38,390 nucleotides of DNA from positions 1 through 38,390 of the IMG/VR virus record IMGVR_UViG_3300042112_000092; one strand, 5' to 3'. Below are positions 19,901 to 28,429 of this stretch, one piece after another (positions within the stretch are counted from its first letter, which is position 1; each line of letters opens with the position of its first letter). Below the pieces are notes generated by a model. It searched no databases. It saw only the letters and a program-made list of their open reading frames with translations, and was not told where the DNA came from. This stretch comes from a virus. The translations under genes were made by a program, and so were the position numbers.

Positions 19901-21774
19901 TATCAGATACCAGTAACTACACCAGTCCGTTGATGGAAAAGGGTTGGGTGTGGCTAGGTCTATCCACAGCCCGTATGTCACGTCAACCTATTGCTCTTTA
20001 TGAAATGGTTGATATACGTAAGTCAATGCGTGAGAGTGGGTTTGAAAAGGCTTTCCTTGATAACTTCATTAAGGGTATTGACCCAGTGAATATCAAGGCT
20101 ATTGAGAAGGCTACTGAGGTTGGTAAACGTGAACTTGCTACCCTGGTTGAAGAGCGTGCAACGGCAAATATCCTAGCCTACGTGGATAACCCACTCATTA
20201 GAAGCCAAGTCGCTTTTGGATTGCGTAACTTCTCTCGTTTCTATCGCGCACAGGAAGACTTCTATCGTCGCGTCTATCGTTTAGTGCGGTATAACCCAGA
20301 TGCCATTCAACGTATTGCGTTGACTGCAGACGGTGTAGCGCACAATGGCTGGATTCAACGAGATGACAGAGGCGAATTGTACTTTGTCTATCCTCACTTT
20401 ACCCCTGGATACAAGGTTATTCAAGGAGTACTTACCGCACTCGGCGTAGAACAAGACTTTAAGGTTCCATTCCCGGTTCAGTTTGGTGGAGCAGTAAAGA
20501 TGCTCACACCATCAATAAACCCAGATTCAATTCTGCCATCCTTTGCAGGACCAGCAGCGGCATTGCCACTGAGCCTAGTGGAGAACCTGGTAAACGTCTT
20601 CAGCCCAGGTAATGGTGACACTCTTACTCGTTACACACTGGGTAAGTATGCAGTAGACCAACCACTTGTTTCTCGTCTAATGCCATCTCACGTTAATCGC
20701 TTTCTTAATACGATGGACCAAGATGAGCGTAACTCTCAGTATGCTTCTGCATACCGCAAGGCGGTAACATATCTAGAGGCTTCCGGAAATGGAATACCTA
20801 AGAAGTACGATACCGACGGAAATCTTATTCCTCCATCAGCGGAAGAACTGGAAGAGTACCGACAGAAAGTCCGTAGCACTACTATTGGAGTCCTCGCCAC
20901 TCGGTTCGCCTTTGGATTCTTTGCACCTGCTTCACCATCTGTTCAACTCAAGAGTGATATGGCAGACTGGATTGAGGATGCAGGACGCGCTAACTGGAAA
21001 CAGGCTTACAATAAATTACGTGAAGAGTACGGCGGAGACTACGACGCCGCTATGCGTAAGTGGGTAGAACTCTATCCAAACCAGGTTCCTTACACCATCA
21101 CAGAATCTGAGCGTAAGACTGTCGCAGCCTTTGGCTATGCAGAAGAATCAGGAAAGTTTGTCGAAGAGAACAAGGCGCTTTTCAAATCCTTCCCAGAGGG
21201 TGCAGCGTTCCTTATCCCACACAATGGCGGGTTCTCCTTTGATGCTTACCGCACGATGGCACAGATGGGCCTACGTAGCAACAAGCGCGTAGAGGATTAC
21301 TTACGTGATGTGCAGACCGCTTCTGACCTACAAGTTTATTATGACAAAAAAGATTCTTACGAGAGGGAGTTGGAGTTATCTCCAAGTCCATTTTCTAAGA
21401 CTTTGGCTCGTCAGCAATTTAATGACTGGAAGGCACGCTTCCTAGCCGGAAGACCTCTGGTGCAAGAAGAACTTGCACAGGGTGGGCAGAAGGCAATTAA
21501 CCGCCGAAATGCTTTGAGCGACCTACAGAATCTTCTATCCTCTCCAGAGTTTAGAAATGTACGTCCAGATGTACAGAAGGCTCTTGCTGAAATGGTTAAT
21601 ACCTACCAGCAATACCAGACACAAAGAGACATCTTTGATGTCGCTGGTGGGGACGCAGAACTTATGCGTTCTATAAAAGAATCAACAATCTCAGCAATCA
21701 AACAATTAGCAACATATAATGAAAACACGCAGGCAGCATACGATGTGCTCTTTGCAAGTCTATTGGGAGAATAA
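16921..21774 (+). CDS. Giant internal virion (ejection-type) protein
   Basis: 1617 residues. No standard enzyme motif that I can see. The protein is mostly helical, with a coiled-coil-like segment at about 688-740 (YESEIAGLEKQILARKEQLN) and hydrophobic stretches near 1200-1260. It lies between the portal and scaffold genes, where short-tailed phages encode large internal core proteins that are ejected with the DNA; a tape measure would be expected among tail genes instead. The next gene, also helical and large, overlaps it by one base. Role inferred from size and position. Confidence 0.6.
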   Translation: MSENLKAAAFAANLSGNEREQVDALSKVLDMHKTLLSMPSDAASKVYQGLPQGQKETLLNTVGSEDPNTNPNRGWLGTAWHYTGGQALRLLTAPSDFVTRIARTGLIAAGEGLSLGEAWTESGKDGEKKFNPGRIETARKKYGSAAVNVAMRIAGGETPESIMRTATEEEKYYLQIADKTNKVVTGLPDEKAVMAARDLFDDTIAAVDAAKYSPGRALANLVDAVIPGDFYEKGFFYKAVSGVTDAIWRLRTDPLLLASKAKKLYDINKYSLDVITGSARADGVAFNNYFDQEKTINFWNQYGQGIKRIKDARKADKMDEAAAARRELERLAPEFGPAAIKNFEKADVTDANSAKAFFLNNDEAFKIMDGKPGRQRLILPRLTPGRRARVNFLTGANRVFNMDEVGPELVDNMYFGAPTTVDGILKKTFDGSEEIAKSLKDLNKRTLRFSTAQIARRIDNAKRKFTAIPLFKNDQFDVTEADAGKKIYRLAAVIMPTREARLLAEVFEGTEEIGKRKEIFYGLWKSIADYRGINATESGQLIVRRLTGKGDVKFTTSRVDDYSEYPVLPSEMNTTASAPSLVDIDRASARSGFISRAVGLGNKEWVDKMTGAWSFLTLAGPRYAIRNSAEDLMVNLALGKSVWGLATDRYLATRLNTAISKAPGLTTSEKIAANPLGIMMRMINRKDAAKYESEIAGLEKQILARKEQLNTLYKDLRLAKTAEQKDAIQTSINDIISKPELDLVQETRKILARSLSEGRVNRVLAKMGLDPLAKESVDILSEQIVYGNIENFLAVVSEGGFNFASGSTYIDASYNLAKNTGVKMAELRLDLEGARTKYAPSAGSRGFKVIGLTDQNEASLVSWLLRISFYGNDELGALAISNLSDNAAVKAEGINKIRSYLQTDAGKKLMKEARLTSGKDMDELEYAQLVYNRAAEIFTKRGDGKLNLELLDKIRQVDDFTGEYKVTGKLSLDDVDIDINDMPESIVGPELVPVSDTSNYTSPLMEKGWVWLGLSTARMSRQPIALYEMVDIRKSMRESGFEKAFLDNFIKGIDPVNIKAIEKATEVGKRELATLVEERATANILAYVDNPLIRSQVAFGLRNFSRFYRAQEDFYRRVYRLVRYNPDAIQRIALTADGVAHNGWIQRDDRGELYFVYPHFTPGYKVIQGVLTALGVEQDFKVPFPVQFGGAVKMLTPSINPDSILPSFAGPAAALPLSLVENLVNVFSPGNGDTLTRYTLGKYAVDQPLVSRLMPSHVNRFLNTMDQDERNSQYASAYRKAVTYLEASGNGIPKKYDTDGNLIPPSAEELEEYRQKVRSTTIGVLATRFAFGFFAPASPSVQLKSDMADWIEDAGRANWKQAYNKLREEYGGDYDAAMRKWVELYPNQVPYTITESERKTVAAFGYAEESGKFVEENKALFKSFPEGAAFLIPHNGGFSFDAYRTMAQMGLRSNKRVEDYLRDVQTASDLQVYYDKKDSYERELELSPSPFSKTLARQQFNDWKARFLAGRPLVQEELAQGGQKAINRRNALSDLQNLLSSPEFRNVRPDVQKALAEMVNTYQQYQTQRDIFDVAGGDAELMRSIKESTISAIKQLATYNENTQAAYDVLFASLLGE

Positions 21775-23261
21775 TGGCAGAAGTTACTCTTGAAAGTTAT
21801 CTCAAGTCTGACCCTGCTGTTAAGGCTGCCCGTAAAAAGTTTCTCCAAGCAAGCGCAGCATTAGAGCGGTTATCAAATGTGGTCGTTCCTCCAGGGGCAG
21901 GAGCGACCACTAGTCAAGTAAACGCTAGACGAGATGCTCTAAAGGAAGAAGTAGAAGCAGCCCGTAATCAGTTAGCCCAAGTAGAAAGAACTGCCACTGA
22001 GTACTATGGCAGGAATCTTACAAAAATTCGTGAGCAGGCTGCAGCAAAAGAAAGTAAGACTCTCAAGACCAAACTAGACGATGCTATCCGCTATCGTCAA
22101 CAGTTGGTAGACCAGAATCTTCCTACGACTGTTTTAGATGCAGAAATCGCTGGACTTAACCAACAGATAAACAAGACTGGAAAGTACGCTCCAGAAAAGG
22201 CACGGACCGCAGAAGAGCGTCGTCCATCTCTTGCGCCAGAACCGTTTAACTACCAGGCTTTTGCAACAGAACTTAATCAGAAAATTTCTACTGCTGGCCA
22301 GTTTATTGCAGACTTACAGCCAGAAGAGAGACTACAACTTTCCCAGGCTCTTAAAGATGCAGGGTATAAGGTAGAGGTTAGCGCTACATATAACCCAACA
22401 GTTATCTCCGCCTATACCGATGCTCTGACACAAAGCCTTATCCGAAGCAGAGACTTCAATAGAGCGGTAGATGTTACAGAAGTACTGGCTCAACTAAAAG
22501 TTGAGAAGTCAGGACAGGGAGATGGTCAGCCTGACCTTATCTCCTTTAATATCTCAGACCCAACGCAGGCATCTGCCCTTATCAACTCTACTTTTAAGTC
22601 CTTGCTTGGAAGAGATGCTACTGCAAAAGAAATTACATCATTAACTAAAAAACTTAATGCAGAACAAAACAAGAATCCGTCAAAAACTATTTACGAAAAA
22701 GATGCTTCCGGCAATACAGTACAACGGACTATTGGTGGGTTTAATGCTGGAGAATTTCTTTCTCAAATAGTCAAAACTCTTCCAGAGTTTGAGCAGCGCA
22801 AGGTATCTGCACGTGGTCTCATTGAGCAAGATTTAGCGGCGAGCGCTCGAGCAAATGGACTAGACATTAAAAAAGATTTTGGCGCCAAGACGGTCAACGA
22901 TTGGATAACTCGCGTTGAGAACGGCGAGAAGATTGATATATTTACCAATCTTATTCGTCAGACTGCTAAAATTGGTTTGCCAGATAACGTTAAGAAGATG
23001 GTTGATGATGGTCTAGATTTGGAAACAATCTATGCTCCATACAAGCGTGTAATGGCTGGCACATTAGAGGTTGACCCAAACAGCATTAGCCTGGATGACC
23101 CAACCCTTCGTCAAGCAATTACTCCAGAAGGTGAAGTTCCAATCTATAACTTTCAGCGCTTAATTCGTAAAGACCCACGTTGGGAATACACAAACAATGC
23201 CAGAGAAGAGGTTGCACAAATTACTCAACGCATCCTCAAAGACTTCGGATTCCAGGGGTAA
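21774..23261 (+). CDS. Large helical internal virion protein
   Basis: 495 residues, ATG 21774. The N-terminal 140 residues are coiled-coil (RDALKEEVEAARNQLAQVER, AAKESKTLKTKLDDAIRYRQ), and an alpha-helical remainder includes FKSLLGRDATAKEITSLTKK, reminiscent of a DUF4214-type helical motif. It probably accompanies the 1617-residue protein in the capsid. No catalytic residues recognised. Confidence 0.6.
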   Translation: MAEVTLESYLKSDPAVKAARKKFLQASAALERLSNVVVPPGAGATTSQVNARRDALKEEVEAARNQLAQVERTATEYYGRNLTKIREQAAAKESKTLKTKLDDAIRYRQQLVDQNLPTTVLDAEIAGLNQQINKTGKYAPEKARTAEERRPSLAPEPFNYQAFATELNQKISTAGQFIADLQPEERLQLSQALKDAGYKVEVSATYNPTVISAYTDALTQSLIRSRDFNRAVDVTEVLAQLKVEKSGQGDGQPDLISFNISDPTQASALINSTFKSLLGRDATAKEITSLTKKLNAEQNKNPSKTIYEKDASGNTVQRTIGGFNAGEFLSQIVKTLPEFEQRKVSARGLIEQDLAASARANGLDIKKDFGAKTVNDWITRVENGEKIDIFTNLIRQTAKIGLPDNVKKMVDDGLDLETIYAPYKRVMAGTLEVDPNSISLDDPTLRQAITPEGEVPIYNFQRLIRKDPRWEYTNNAREEVAQITQRILKDFGFQG

Positions 23262-23264
23262 TAG

Positions 23265-24431
23265 ATGACATTCGACCCGATTCTACTTGGTGGCCAAAAG
23301 GTAATTCAGCCTGGCTCTAATAAGATAACAGACCCAAAAAGATTAGCAAGCAAGAAAAAATCATTTGCTGAATTAGAAAAACAGAATGTTTCTAAGGCTG
23401 AACAGCAAGCGACTGAAGACAGAATCCGCGCAGAGTTTGATGCTGCAAGAAAAGGAACCCCTACACCTGGTGGCGTATTAGTAGCATCAGATGGAACAAC
23501 CTTTACGGATAAAACTTCTCTTGATAAATATGAAGCATACGTGCGTCAAAAGAAATTTGACGAAGCAAATAATGTAGGAGACCGCAAATCTGCTTTTGCA
23601 ATCCTCAAAGAAGAGTTCGACCGTTATGGAATTGGCGAACTTGTGGGGGATGTAGAAACATTAGCACGCCAAGGAATCACACCTGCTGAATACGGTTTGG
23701 AATTACGTAAGATGCCAGCCTATAAAGACCGCTTTAAGGCAAACGAAGCCAGACTTAATGCTGGACTACGTGGCCTTACAGAGGCTGAGTATGTCAGCCT
23801 TGAAGACCAATATCAACAAGTAATGCGTCAGTACGGATTACCAAAGTCTTTCTATTCAACAGGTAAGTTGGGCCGTCAACCAGAACTTGAGAAGTTTATT
23901 GCTGGAGATGTCTCTCCAGTAGAACTTGAAGACCGGATTCAATTAGCAGTAGACAGAGTACAGAACGCAGCGCCTGAAGTTGTTGATGCCCTTACCAAAT
24001 ACTACGGTGGACCTGGAGGAATCAGCCAATCCAATCTTGTCGCCTATGTTCTTGACCCAGAGCGTGCTCTTCCAGAAATCAAACGTAAGATTCAAGCCGC
24101 TGAAATTGGTGGTGCAGCAGCGACATCTGGACTTGGTTTATCAAAACTTAGGGCAGAGGAACTCGCTGCGCGTGGCATTACCCAAGAGAAAGCACAAGCC
24201 GGATATGGAGTAATAGCCGGTGGTATAACCAGAGGTCAACAACTAGCAAAAATTTATGGTGCTGAACCCTATGACCAGGCTACCGCAGAACAAGAAATCT
24301 TTAATCTTTCCGGAGCAGAATCTGCTCGACGCAAGAGACTTAAACTTGCAAGAACAGAACAAGCACAATTTACAGGACAAACCGGATTAGCCGGAACCGC
24401 TTTAGAGCGTGGGCGCTCAGGCGCCTTTTAA
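23265..24431 (+). CDS. Helical virion-associated protein
   Basis: 388 residues, ATG 23265, three bases after the previous stop. MTFDPILLGGQKVIQPGSNK begins the protein; the body is helical, and the C-terminal third (GITQEKAQAGYGVIAGGITR, then GAESARRKRLKLARTEQAQF) is rich in Ala/Gly/Arg. Third in a row of likely internal proteins upstream of the scaffold gene. Unknown function. Confidence 0.6.
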   Translation: MTFDPILLGGQKVIQPGSNKITDPKRLASKKKSFAELEKQNVSKAEQQATEDRIRAEFDAARKGTPTPGGVLVASDGTTFTDKTSLDKYEAYVRQKKFDEANNVGDRKSAFAILKEEFDRYGIGELVGDVETLARQGITPAEYGLELRKMPAYKDRFKANEARLNAGLRGLTEAEYVSLEDQYQQVMRQYGLPKSFYSTGKLGRQPELEKFIAGDVSPVELEDRIQLAVDRVQNAAPEVVDALTKYYGGPGGISQSNLVAYVLDPERALPEIKRKIQAAEIGGAAATSGLGLSKLRAEELAARGITQEKAQAGYGVIAGGITRGQQLAKIYGAEPYDQATAEQEIFNLSGAESARRKRLKLARTEQAQFTGQTGLAGTALERGRSGAF

Positions 24432-24554
24432 CTAGACCTGCCACAGACCGACCGGCCCTGTGGAGCGTAAGAAGACCGGTAGATAGAGCCATACCGTTTC
24501 CCCGAACGACTATGAGGCTATCGCTAACTACGAGAAAATGGGAGAGGACTAACT
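24432..24554 (+). other. Gap before scaffold gene: hairpin and possible coding remnant
   Basis: CCACAG/CTGTGG (24441-24463) is a perfect 6-bp stem with further ACCGG/CCGGT pairing. The last 60 bases read as coding text without a start: NDYEAIANYEKMGED just before TAA, with an in-frame TAG upstream and a more natural continuation if one C of CCCC is removed. It may be a decayed small gene or only a leader. Confidence 0.3.
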
Positions 24555-25022
24555 ATGTCCAATCAATGGGATGACGACGACGATGACGATTTTACGCCAG
24601 AGCCGAATAATGACCTCGTTAAACAATTACGCAAGGCCAACAAGCAGAAAGAAAAAGAATTAGCCGAACTAAAGGCTAACTTTGAATCTCTTAACAAGGC
24701 TCAACGTGAGCGTGCAATCAAAGATGTTCTATCGTCCCGTGGGATTAATAGCAAAATTGCTGCCTTTGTCCCAGGTGATATTGAAGCGTCAGAAGACGCA
24801 GTATCACGATGGCTGGATGACTATGCCGATGTATTCGGTGTAGAACAGCCAAAACAAGCGACTCCGAATGTTGACCCCAATACTGCTAAGCAATATCAAA
24901 AAATGACACAGACTGTCGAGCAAGGTCTCTCACCAGAGGCTGGCGATGACATTATGCGTCGTTTGATGAACGCTAATAGCAAAGAAGAATTGGATGCAGT
25001 AATTCGTGAGTCCGGACTCTAA
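24555..25022 (+). CDS. Capsid scaffolding protein
   Basis: 155 residues, ATG 24555 with GGGAGAGG upstream. MSNQWDDDDDDDFTPEPNND, then a charged helix (LVKQLRKANKQKEKELAELK), VLSSRGINSKIAAFVPGDIE and WLDDYADVFGVEQ form the pattern of short actinophage scaffolds: acidic start, coiled coil, small C-terminal domain. It shapes the procapsid and leaves before packaging. Directly before the capsid gene. Confidence 0.83.
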   Translation: MSNQWDDDDDDDFTPEPNNDLVKQLRKANKQKEKELAELKANFESLNKAQRERAIKDVLSSRGINSKIAAFVPGDIEASEDAVSRWLDDYADVFGVEQPKQATPNVDPNTAKQYQKMTQTVEQGLSPEAGDDIMRRLMNANSKEELDAVIRESGL

Positions 25023-25049
25023 ACCGACCAAACGAAAGGCATAACGCTA

Positions 25050-26225
25050 ATGGCACTTCCAGGCGGGTCGATTACCTCGACCTCAACCATTACCTCGCTT
25101 GTGCAGACAGCGTACGACCAGTACGTAAGAATGGCGCTTCGCTCCATTCCTGTAATGCGAGCACTTGCAGATGTAAAGCCAGTACAGCAAGCAATGCCAG
25201 GTTCATCGGTAGTCTTCTCGATTTACTCTGATTTGGCACAAGCCACTTCAACTCTTTCAGAAGGCTCTGATGTATCCTCCATTGCCCTAGGCAATCCATC
25301 GCAAGTAACCGTAACTCTCAATGAGTACGGTTCAGCAGTAACCACAACCAAGAAGTTAAACCTAACTTCTTTCAATGATGTTGATTCAGCACTCGCTGAC
25401 ATCATCGCCTACAACGCAGCAGACAGCATCGACAACGTAGTTGGACAGGTCCTCTCCGCAGGAACCAACGTCATCTACGCAACCGGTGGAGCATCTGACC
25501 CATCGTCCTCAGCGACTGTTGAGCCAAGCGACGTCATCACTGTTGCAGACATCCGCAATGCGGTTGTCTCACTTCGTACCAACAAGGCTCTGCCTCGCTT
25601 GGGCGAACTATATGCTGCATATCTCCACCCACGTCAATCAGCGGACCTTCGCTCTGAGACTGGTACCGGTGGATTCCAAGAACTCACCAAGTATGTCGAG
25701 CGCACACCGTTCGTTGCTGGTGCAGTTGGTGCAATCGAAGGCGCATACATCGTTGAGACACCACGTGTTCTCAATGGTATGCCTCTTGCTGCTGGAATCA
25801 GCACAACTGTTTCCGTAACCAACAAGGCTCTCACATCCAACGTTGCTACCTTGACAACTTCTGTTGCTCACGGTCTTGGCGTCGGACAAGTCGTCACCGT
25901 ATCCGGTGTTGACTCAACCTTTAATGGTACCTTCACAATCACTGTTGTTGGTTCGAGCACAACATTCTCCTATGCTAAGACTGCATCTGATGTTGCATCT
26001 GCTGCAGCAACGGGAACTGTTACCTTCACCAACAACTACCGCGCAATCATTGCCGGTCGTGAAGCACTTGCTGAGGCTCTTGCCCAAGACATCTCCACCG
26101 TCATTGGTCCAGAAATTGACGCACTCCGTCGTTTCCGCACCATCGGTTGGTATATGTTCGGTGGCTGGAACCGCCTCCGCGAAGCAGCGCTCTATCGCAT
26201 CGAGTCTGCTGCATCAAACGGCTAA
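25050..26225 (+). CDS. Major capsid protein with inserted beta domain
   Basis: 391 residues, ATG 25050 behind ACGAAAGG. GSVVFSIYSDLAQATSTLSE, LSAGTNVIYATGG, LRTNKALPRLGELYAAYLHP and the ending FRTIGWYMFGGWNRLREAAL agree with a phage major capsid of the type found in actinophages. Residues about 255-327 (ALTSNVATLTTSVAHGLGVG ... AAATGTVTF) form a beta module common in phage surface proteins, inserted before the last helix region, probably a surface decoration. Main shell protein. Confidence 0.88.
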   Translation: MALPGGSITSTSTITSLVQTAYDQYVRMALRSIPVMRALADVKPVQQAMPGSSVVFSIYSDLAQATSTLSEGSDVSSIALGNPSQVTVTLNEYGSAVTTTKKLNLTSFNDVDSALADIIAYNAADSIDNVVGQVLSAGTNVIYATGGASDPSSSATVEPSDVITVADIRNAVVSLRTNKALPRLGELYAAYLHPRQSADLRSETGTGGFQELTKYVERTPFVAGAVGAIEGAYIVETPRVLNGMPLAAGISTTVSVTNKALTSNVATLTTSVAHGLGVGQVVTVSGVDSTFNGTFTITVVGSSTTFSYAKTASDVASAAATGTVTFTNNYRAIIAGREALAEALAQDISTVIGPEIDALRRFRTIGWYMFGGWNRLREAALYRIESAASNG

Positions 26226-26240
26226 TACTCCGTTACAGAC

Positions 26241-26264
26241 AGGTGGGGTCGCAAGGCCTCACCT
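26241..26264 (+). promoter_or_regulatory. Hairpin after the capsid gene
   Basis: AGGTGGGG (26241-26248) pairs with CCTCACCT (26257-26264), an 8-bp stem with one G-U. There is no T-run. It may stabilise the capsid mRNA or reduce readthrough. Confidence 0.45.
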
Positions 26265-26282
26265 GCTCTACGAAAGGAAACA

Positions 26283-26606
26283 ATGCCTTACATCTTAGAA
26301 GGACCTTGGCGTAATGAAACCTGGGGAGCACGTAACATCTATGACCCCTATGCCCGATTAGCCGGACGTAGACTAAATGGTGGCACTATAGATGGAAGTA
26401 TCCCAGTATCTATAACGGACATTGCACGCGGTATTGCATTGTTAGTTACAGGTTCTACTGTTGTAGAAAATCAATACCCTTCACAGGACGACTTGGCAAA
26501 CGCTGACTACTATTTTCTTGGTGGTCACGTCTACACCGTGTCTGATACGCAGGCTGCTATTCTTACTGCAGCAGGTTATGGCGACTATCTGACACCGGTG
26601 GTGTAA
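26283..26606 (+). CDS. Small structural-region protein
   Basis: 107 residues, ATG 26283 behind AAAGGAAA. MPYILEGPWRNETWGARNIY, then IPVSITDIARGIALLVTGST and YYFLGGHVYTVSDTQAAILT. It looks like a compact alpha/beta domain. Position after the capsid gene suggests a head-completion or decoration role; the family is not recognised. Confidence 0.62.
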   Translation: MPYILEGPWRNETWGARNIYDPYARLAGRRLNGGTIDGSIPVSITDIARGIALLVTGSTVVENQYPSQDDLANADYYFLGGHVYTVSDTQAAILTAAGYGDYLTPVV

Positions 26607-26896
26607 TGGAACGAAATCCACATTGCAAGACAAGTTGTCCCACACAGGACCACACTAGCGAGGCAGACTGTTGGCGTGAGAATATGCCAATGTTTATTGG
26701 TGTTAGTCCAACCAAATATGGTTGGGACCAGACAAAAGTAAAGAAAGATGAAAGGGAACTAGCGTCTTACTATGGCGCTATACGTCAAGGAATAGAACCT
26801 CGGTCTACACAGCAAAAAGATATAGATGCCGCCGTTAAATTATCTAACGACGCAGGCAAAGCATTTGACGGGACAACACTCAAGTTTAAGGATTGA
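26606..26896 (+). CDS. Small Cys-containing protein, unknown
   Basis: 96 residues, ATG 26606 overlapping the previous TAA. The N-terminus has three Cys and two His (NPHCKTSCPTQDHTSEADCW), a possible metal site, then VSPTKYGWDQTKVKKDEREL and a helical end. Unknown. Confidence 0.6.
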   Translation: MERNPHCKTSCPTQDHTSEADCWRENMPMFIGVSPTKYGWDQTKVKKDERELASYYGAIRQGIEPRSTQQKDIDAAVKLSNDAGKAFDGTTLKFKD

Positions 26897-26897
26897 T

Positions 26898-27176
26898 ATG
26901 ACTAAATCTCCAGCGTGGCAACGTGCAGCAGGCAAGAACCCCAAGGGCGGATTAAACGCCAAAGGTCGCGCTAGTGCTAAGGCACAAGGGATGAACCTTA
27001 AGCCTCCGGTAAAGAAGGCTGAAGCAAAAAAATCTCCCAAAGCCGCTGGACGTCGCAAGTCATTCTGTTCTAGAATGTGCGGTATGAAATCCAAACTGAC
27101 TTCCGCTAAAACAGCGAAAGACCCAAACTCCAGGATTAACAAATCCTTGCGAGCCTGGGATTGTAAGTGTTCCTAG
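26898..27176 (+). CDS. Small basic phage protein (DUF6321-like)
   Basis: 92 residues from ATG 26898; an upstream extension to 26826 overlaps the previous gene. MTKSPAWQRAAGKNPKGGLN, GRRKSFCSRMCGMKSKLTSA and RINKSLRAWDCKC match a short conserved phage family of unknown function that I recall as DUF6321. Very basic with five Cys. Possibly a DNA-binding virion protein. Confidence 0.72.
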   Translation: MTKSPAWQRAAGKNPKGGLNAKGRASAKAQGMNLKPPVKKAEAKKSPKAAGRRKSFCSRMCGMKSKLTSAKTAKDPNSRINKSLRAWDCKCS

Positions 27177-27188
27177 AAAGGTAGACCA

Positions 27189-27452
27189 ATGGCAGAATCA
27201 GATTTTGTGTTAATGGCGGAGCCATTGACGCCGATGCTTGCAATGGCACAAGAAGCGCACAAACTTTTAGAGTCATATATGAAAGCAGGCTTTACTCGTA
27301 AGGAAGCGTTTGACCTTACCGCCAGCCAAATCCCAGAGTGGGGATTTCCTGGACGAACCATTATTGAAGAAGATGAAGAAATAGAAGAAGACGAAGATTA
27401 TGAATTAGATGAAGAAGAAGTAGATGATGACGATATAGAGGAGGGATACTAA
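27189..27452 (+). CDS. Small protein with acidic tail
   Basis: 87 residues, ATG 27189 behind GAAAGG. A helical N-terminal domain (LTPMLAMAQEAHKLLESYMK, AGFTRKEAFDLTASQIPEWG) is followed by about 25 almost purely acidic residues. The very acidic tail contrasts with the basic proteins on either side and may bind them. Stop overlaps the next ATG. Confidence 0.65.
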   Translation: MAESDFVLMAEPLTPMLAMAQEAHKLLESYMKAGFTRKEAFDLTASQIPEWGFPGRTIIEEDEEIEEDEDYELDEEEVDDDDIEEGY

Positions 27453-27568
27453 TGAAAGAATACAAGAATGAGACCGGAGAATACATCGAGGCTTACGATA
27501 AATGTGGTGCGTTCGGTACATACGAAGCGCTACAAACCGGCGCTCCTGGAGCAAAGGTGAAGAAATGA
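27452..27568 (+). CDS. 38-residue protein, unknown
   Basis: ATG 27452 (TAATG overlap), GAGGAGG upstream. MKEYKNETGEYIEAYDKCGA then LQTGAPGAKVKK. Its TGA overlaps the next ATG, so it sits in a chain of coupled small genes. Confidence 0.58.
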   Translation: MKEYKNETGEYIEAYDKCGAFGTYEALQTGAPGAKVKK

Positions 27569-27738
27569 AAAACAAAGTACAAAAGGTAATGGGCGAATAC
27601 AAAAAAGGAACTCTTCATTCCGGTAAGGGTGGCCCAGTTGTCAAATCCAAGAAGCAGGCTATAGCAATCGCATTGAGCGAAGCCGGTAAAACCAAGAAAA
27701 AGGTTGCTAAAAAAATGGCAAAGAAAAAGAAGAAGTAA
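27565..27738 (+). CDS. Small Lys-rich protein (DUF6496-like)
   Basis: 57 residues from ATG 27565. MKNKVQKVMGEYKKGTLHSG then KSKKQAIAIALSEAGK is the DUF6496 pattern (KVM.E.K.G.L.SG ... KQA.AIALSEAG), with a poly-Lys tail. Small, basic, often near structural genes; function unknown, DNA binding plausible. Confidence 0.75.
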   Translation: MKNKVQKVMGEYKKGTLHSGKGGPVVKSKKQAIAIALSEAGKTKKKVAKKMAKKKKK

Positions 27739-28133
27739 TGGGCTATACCAACCCTGCCAAACGAGAAGCAATTAAAAATAGAATTATGGCTGGCAGTAAA
27801 GGTGGCAAGCCTGGTCAATGGTCTGCTCGAAAAGCGCAACTACTAGCACAGGCTTATGAAAAGGCTGGTGGTGGATACACCGGAGCAAAAACGGCAAAAC
27901 AAAAGTCTTTATCTAAATGGACTAAAGAAAAATGGGGAACTAAATCTGGCAAACCCAGCACTCAAGGCCCTAAAGCAACTGGTGAAAGATACTTGCCAGA
28001 AAAAGCAAGAAAGTCTTTGACGGCCGCAGAGTATGCAGCAACCAGTAAGGCAAAGCGTGAAGGAACCAAGGCCGGCAAACAGTTTGTTGCCCAACCAAAA
28101 AAGATTGCCAAGAAAACAGCAAAGTACAGATAG
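27738..28133 (+). CDS. Basic protein (DUF5872-like)
   Basis: 131 residues, ATG 27738 (TAATG overlap). RIMAGSKGGKPGQWSARKAQ, then LLAQAYEKAGGGYTGAKTAK, QKSLSKWTKEKWGT, ERYLPEKARKSLTAAEYAAT and GKQFVAQPKKIAKKTAKYR follow the DUF5872 layout known from phages and large DNA viruses. Strongly basic. It may be packaged with the genome; unproven. Confidence 0.75.
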   Translation: MGYTNPAKREAIKNRIMAGSKGGKPGQWSARKAQLLAQAYEKAGGGYTGAKTAKQKSLSKWTKEKWGTKSGKPSTQGPKATGERYLPEKARKSLTAAEYAATSKAKREGTKAGKQFVAQPKKIAKKTAKYR

Positions 28134-28142
28134 GAAACTACA

Positions 28143-28429
28143 GTGCCAACATACGGTGTAGCAGGTTCAACTTATGTAGACGAACTCAATCGTCTTGCCA
28201 ATGGTGGCGCTTCCTATCCTGCTCGGATTGATTATTTAGATGCAGGTTCAGCAGCACGAGCCTGGGCCGCAGCAAGAACAGTAACTTTAACTGTTACCGA
28301 TACCGTTGGTGTTATCAACGAAATTGCAGGACTTGCCCGTAGTAATTGGCGCGACCTTGCTGGGGTGTGTAACTATATTGCAGGCACAACCGGACTAGAC
28401 CCCGTAGCAGCGCTACGTGAGGTGGCTTC

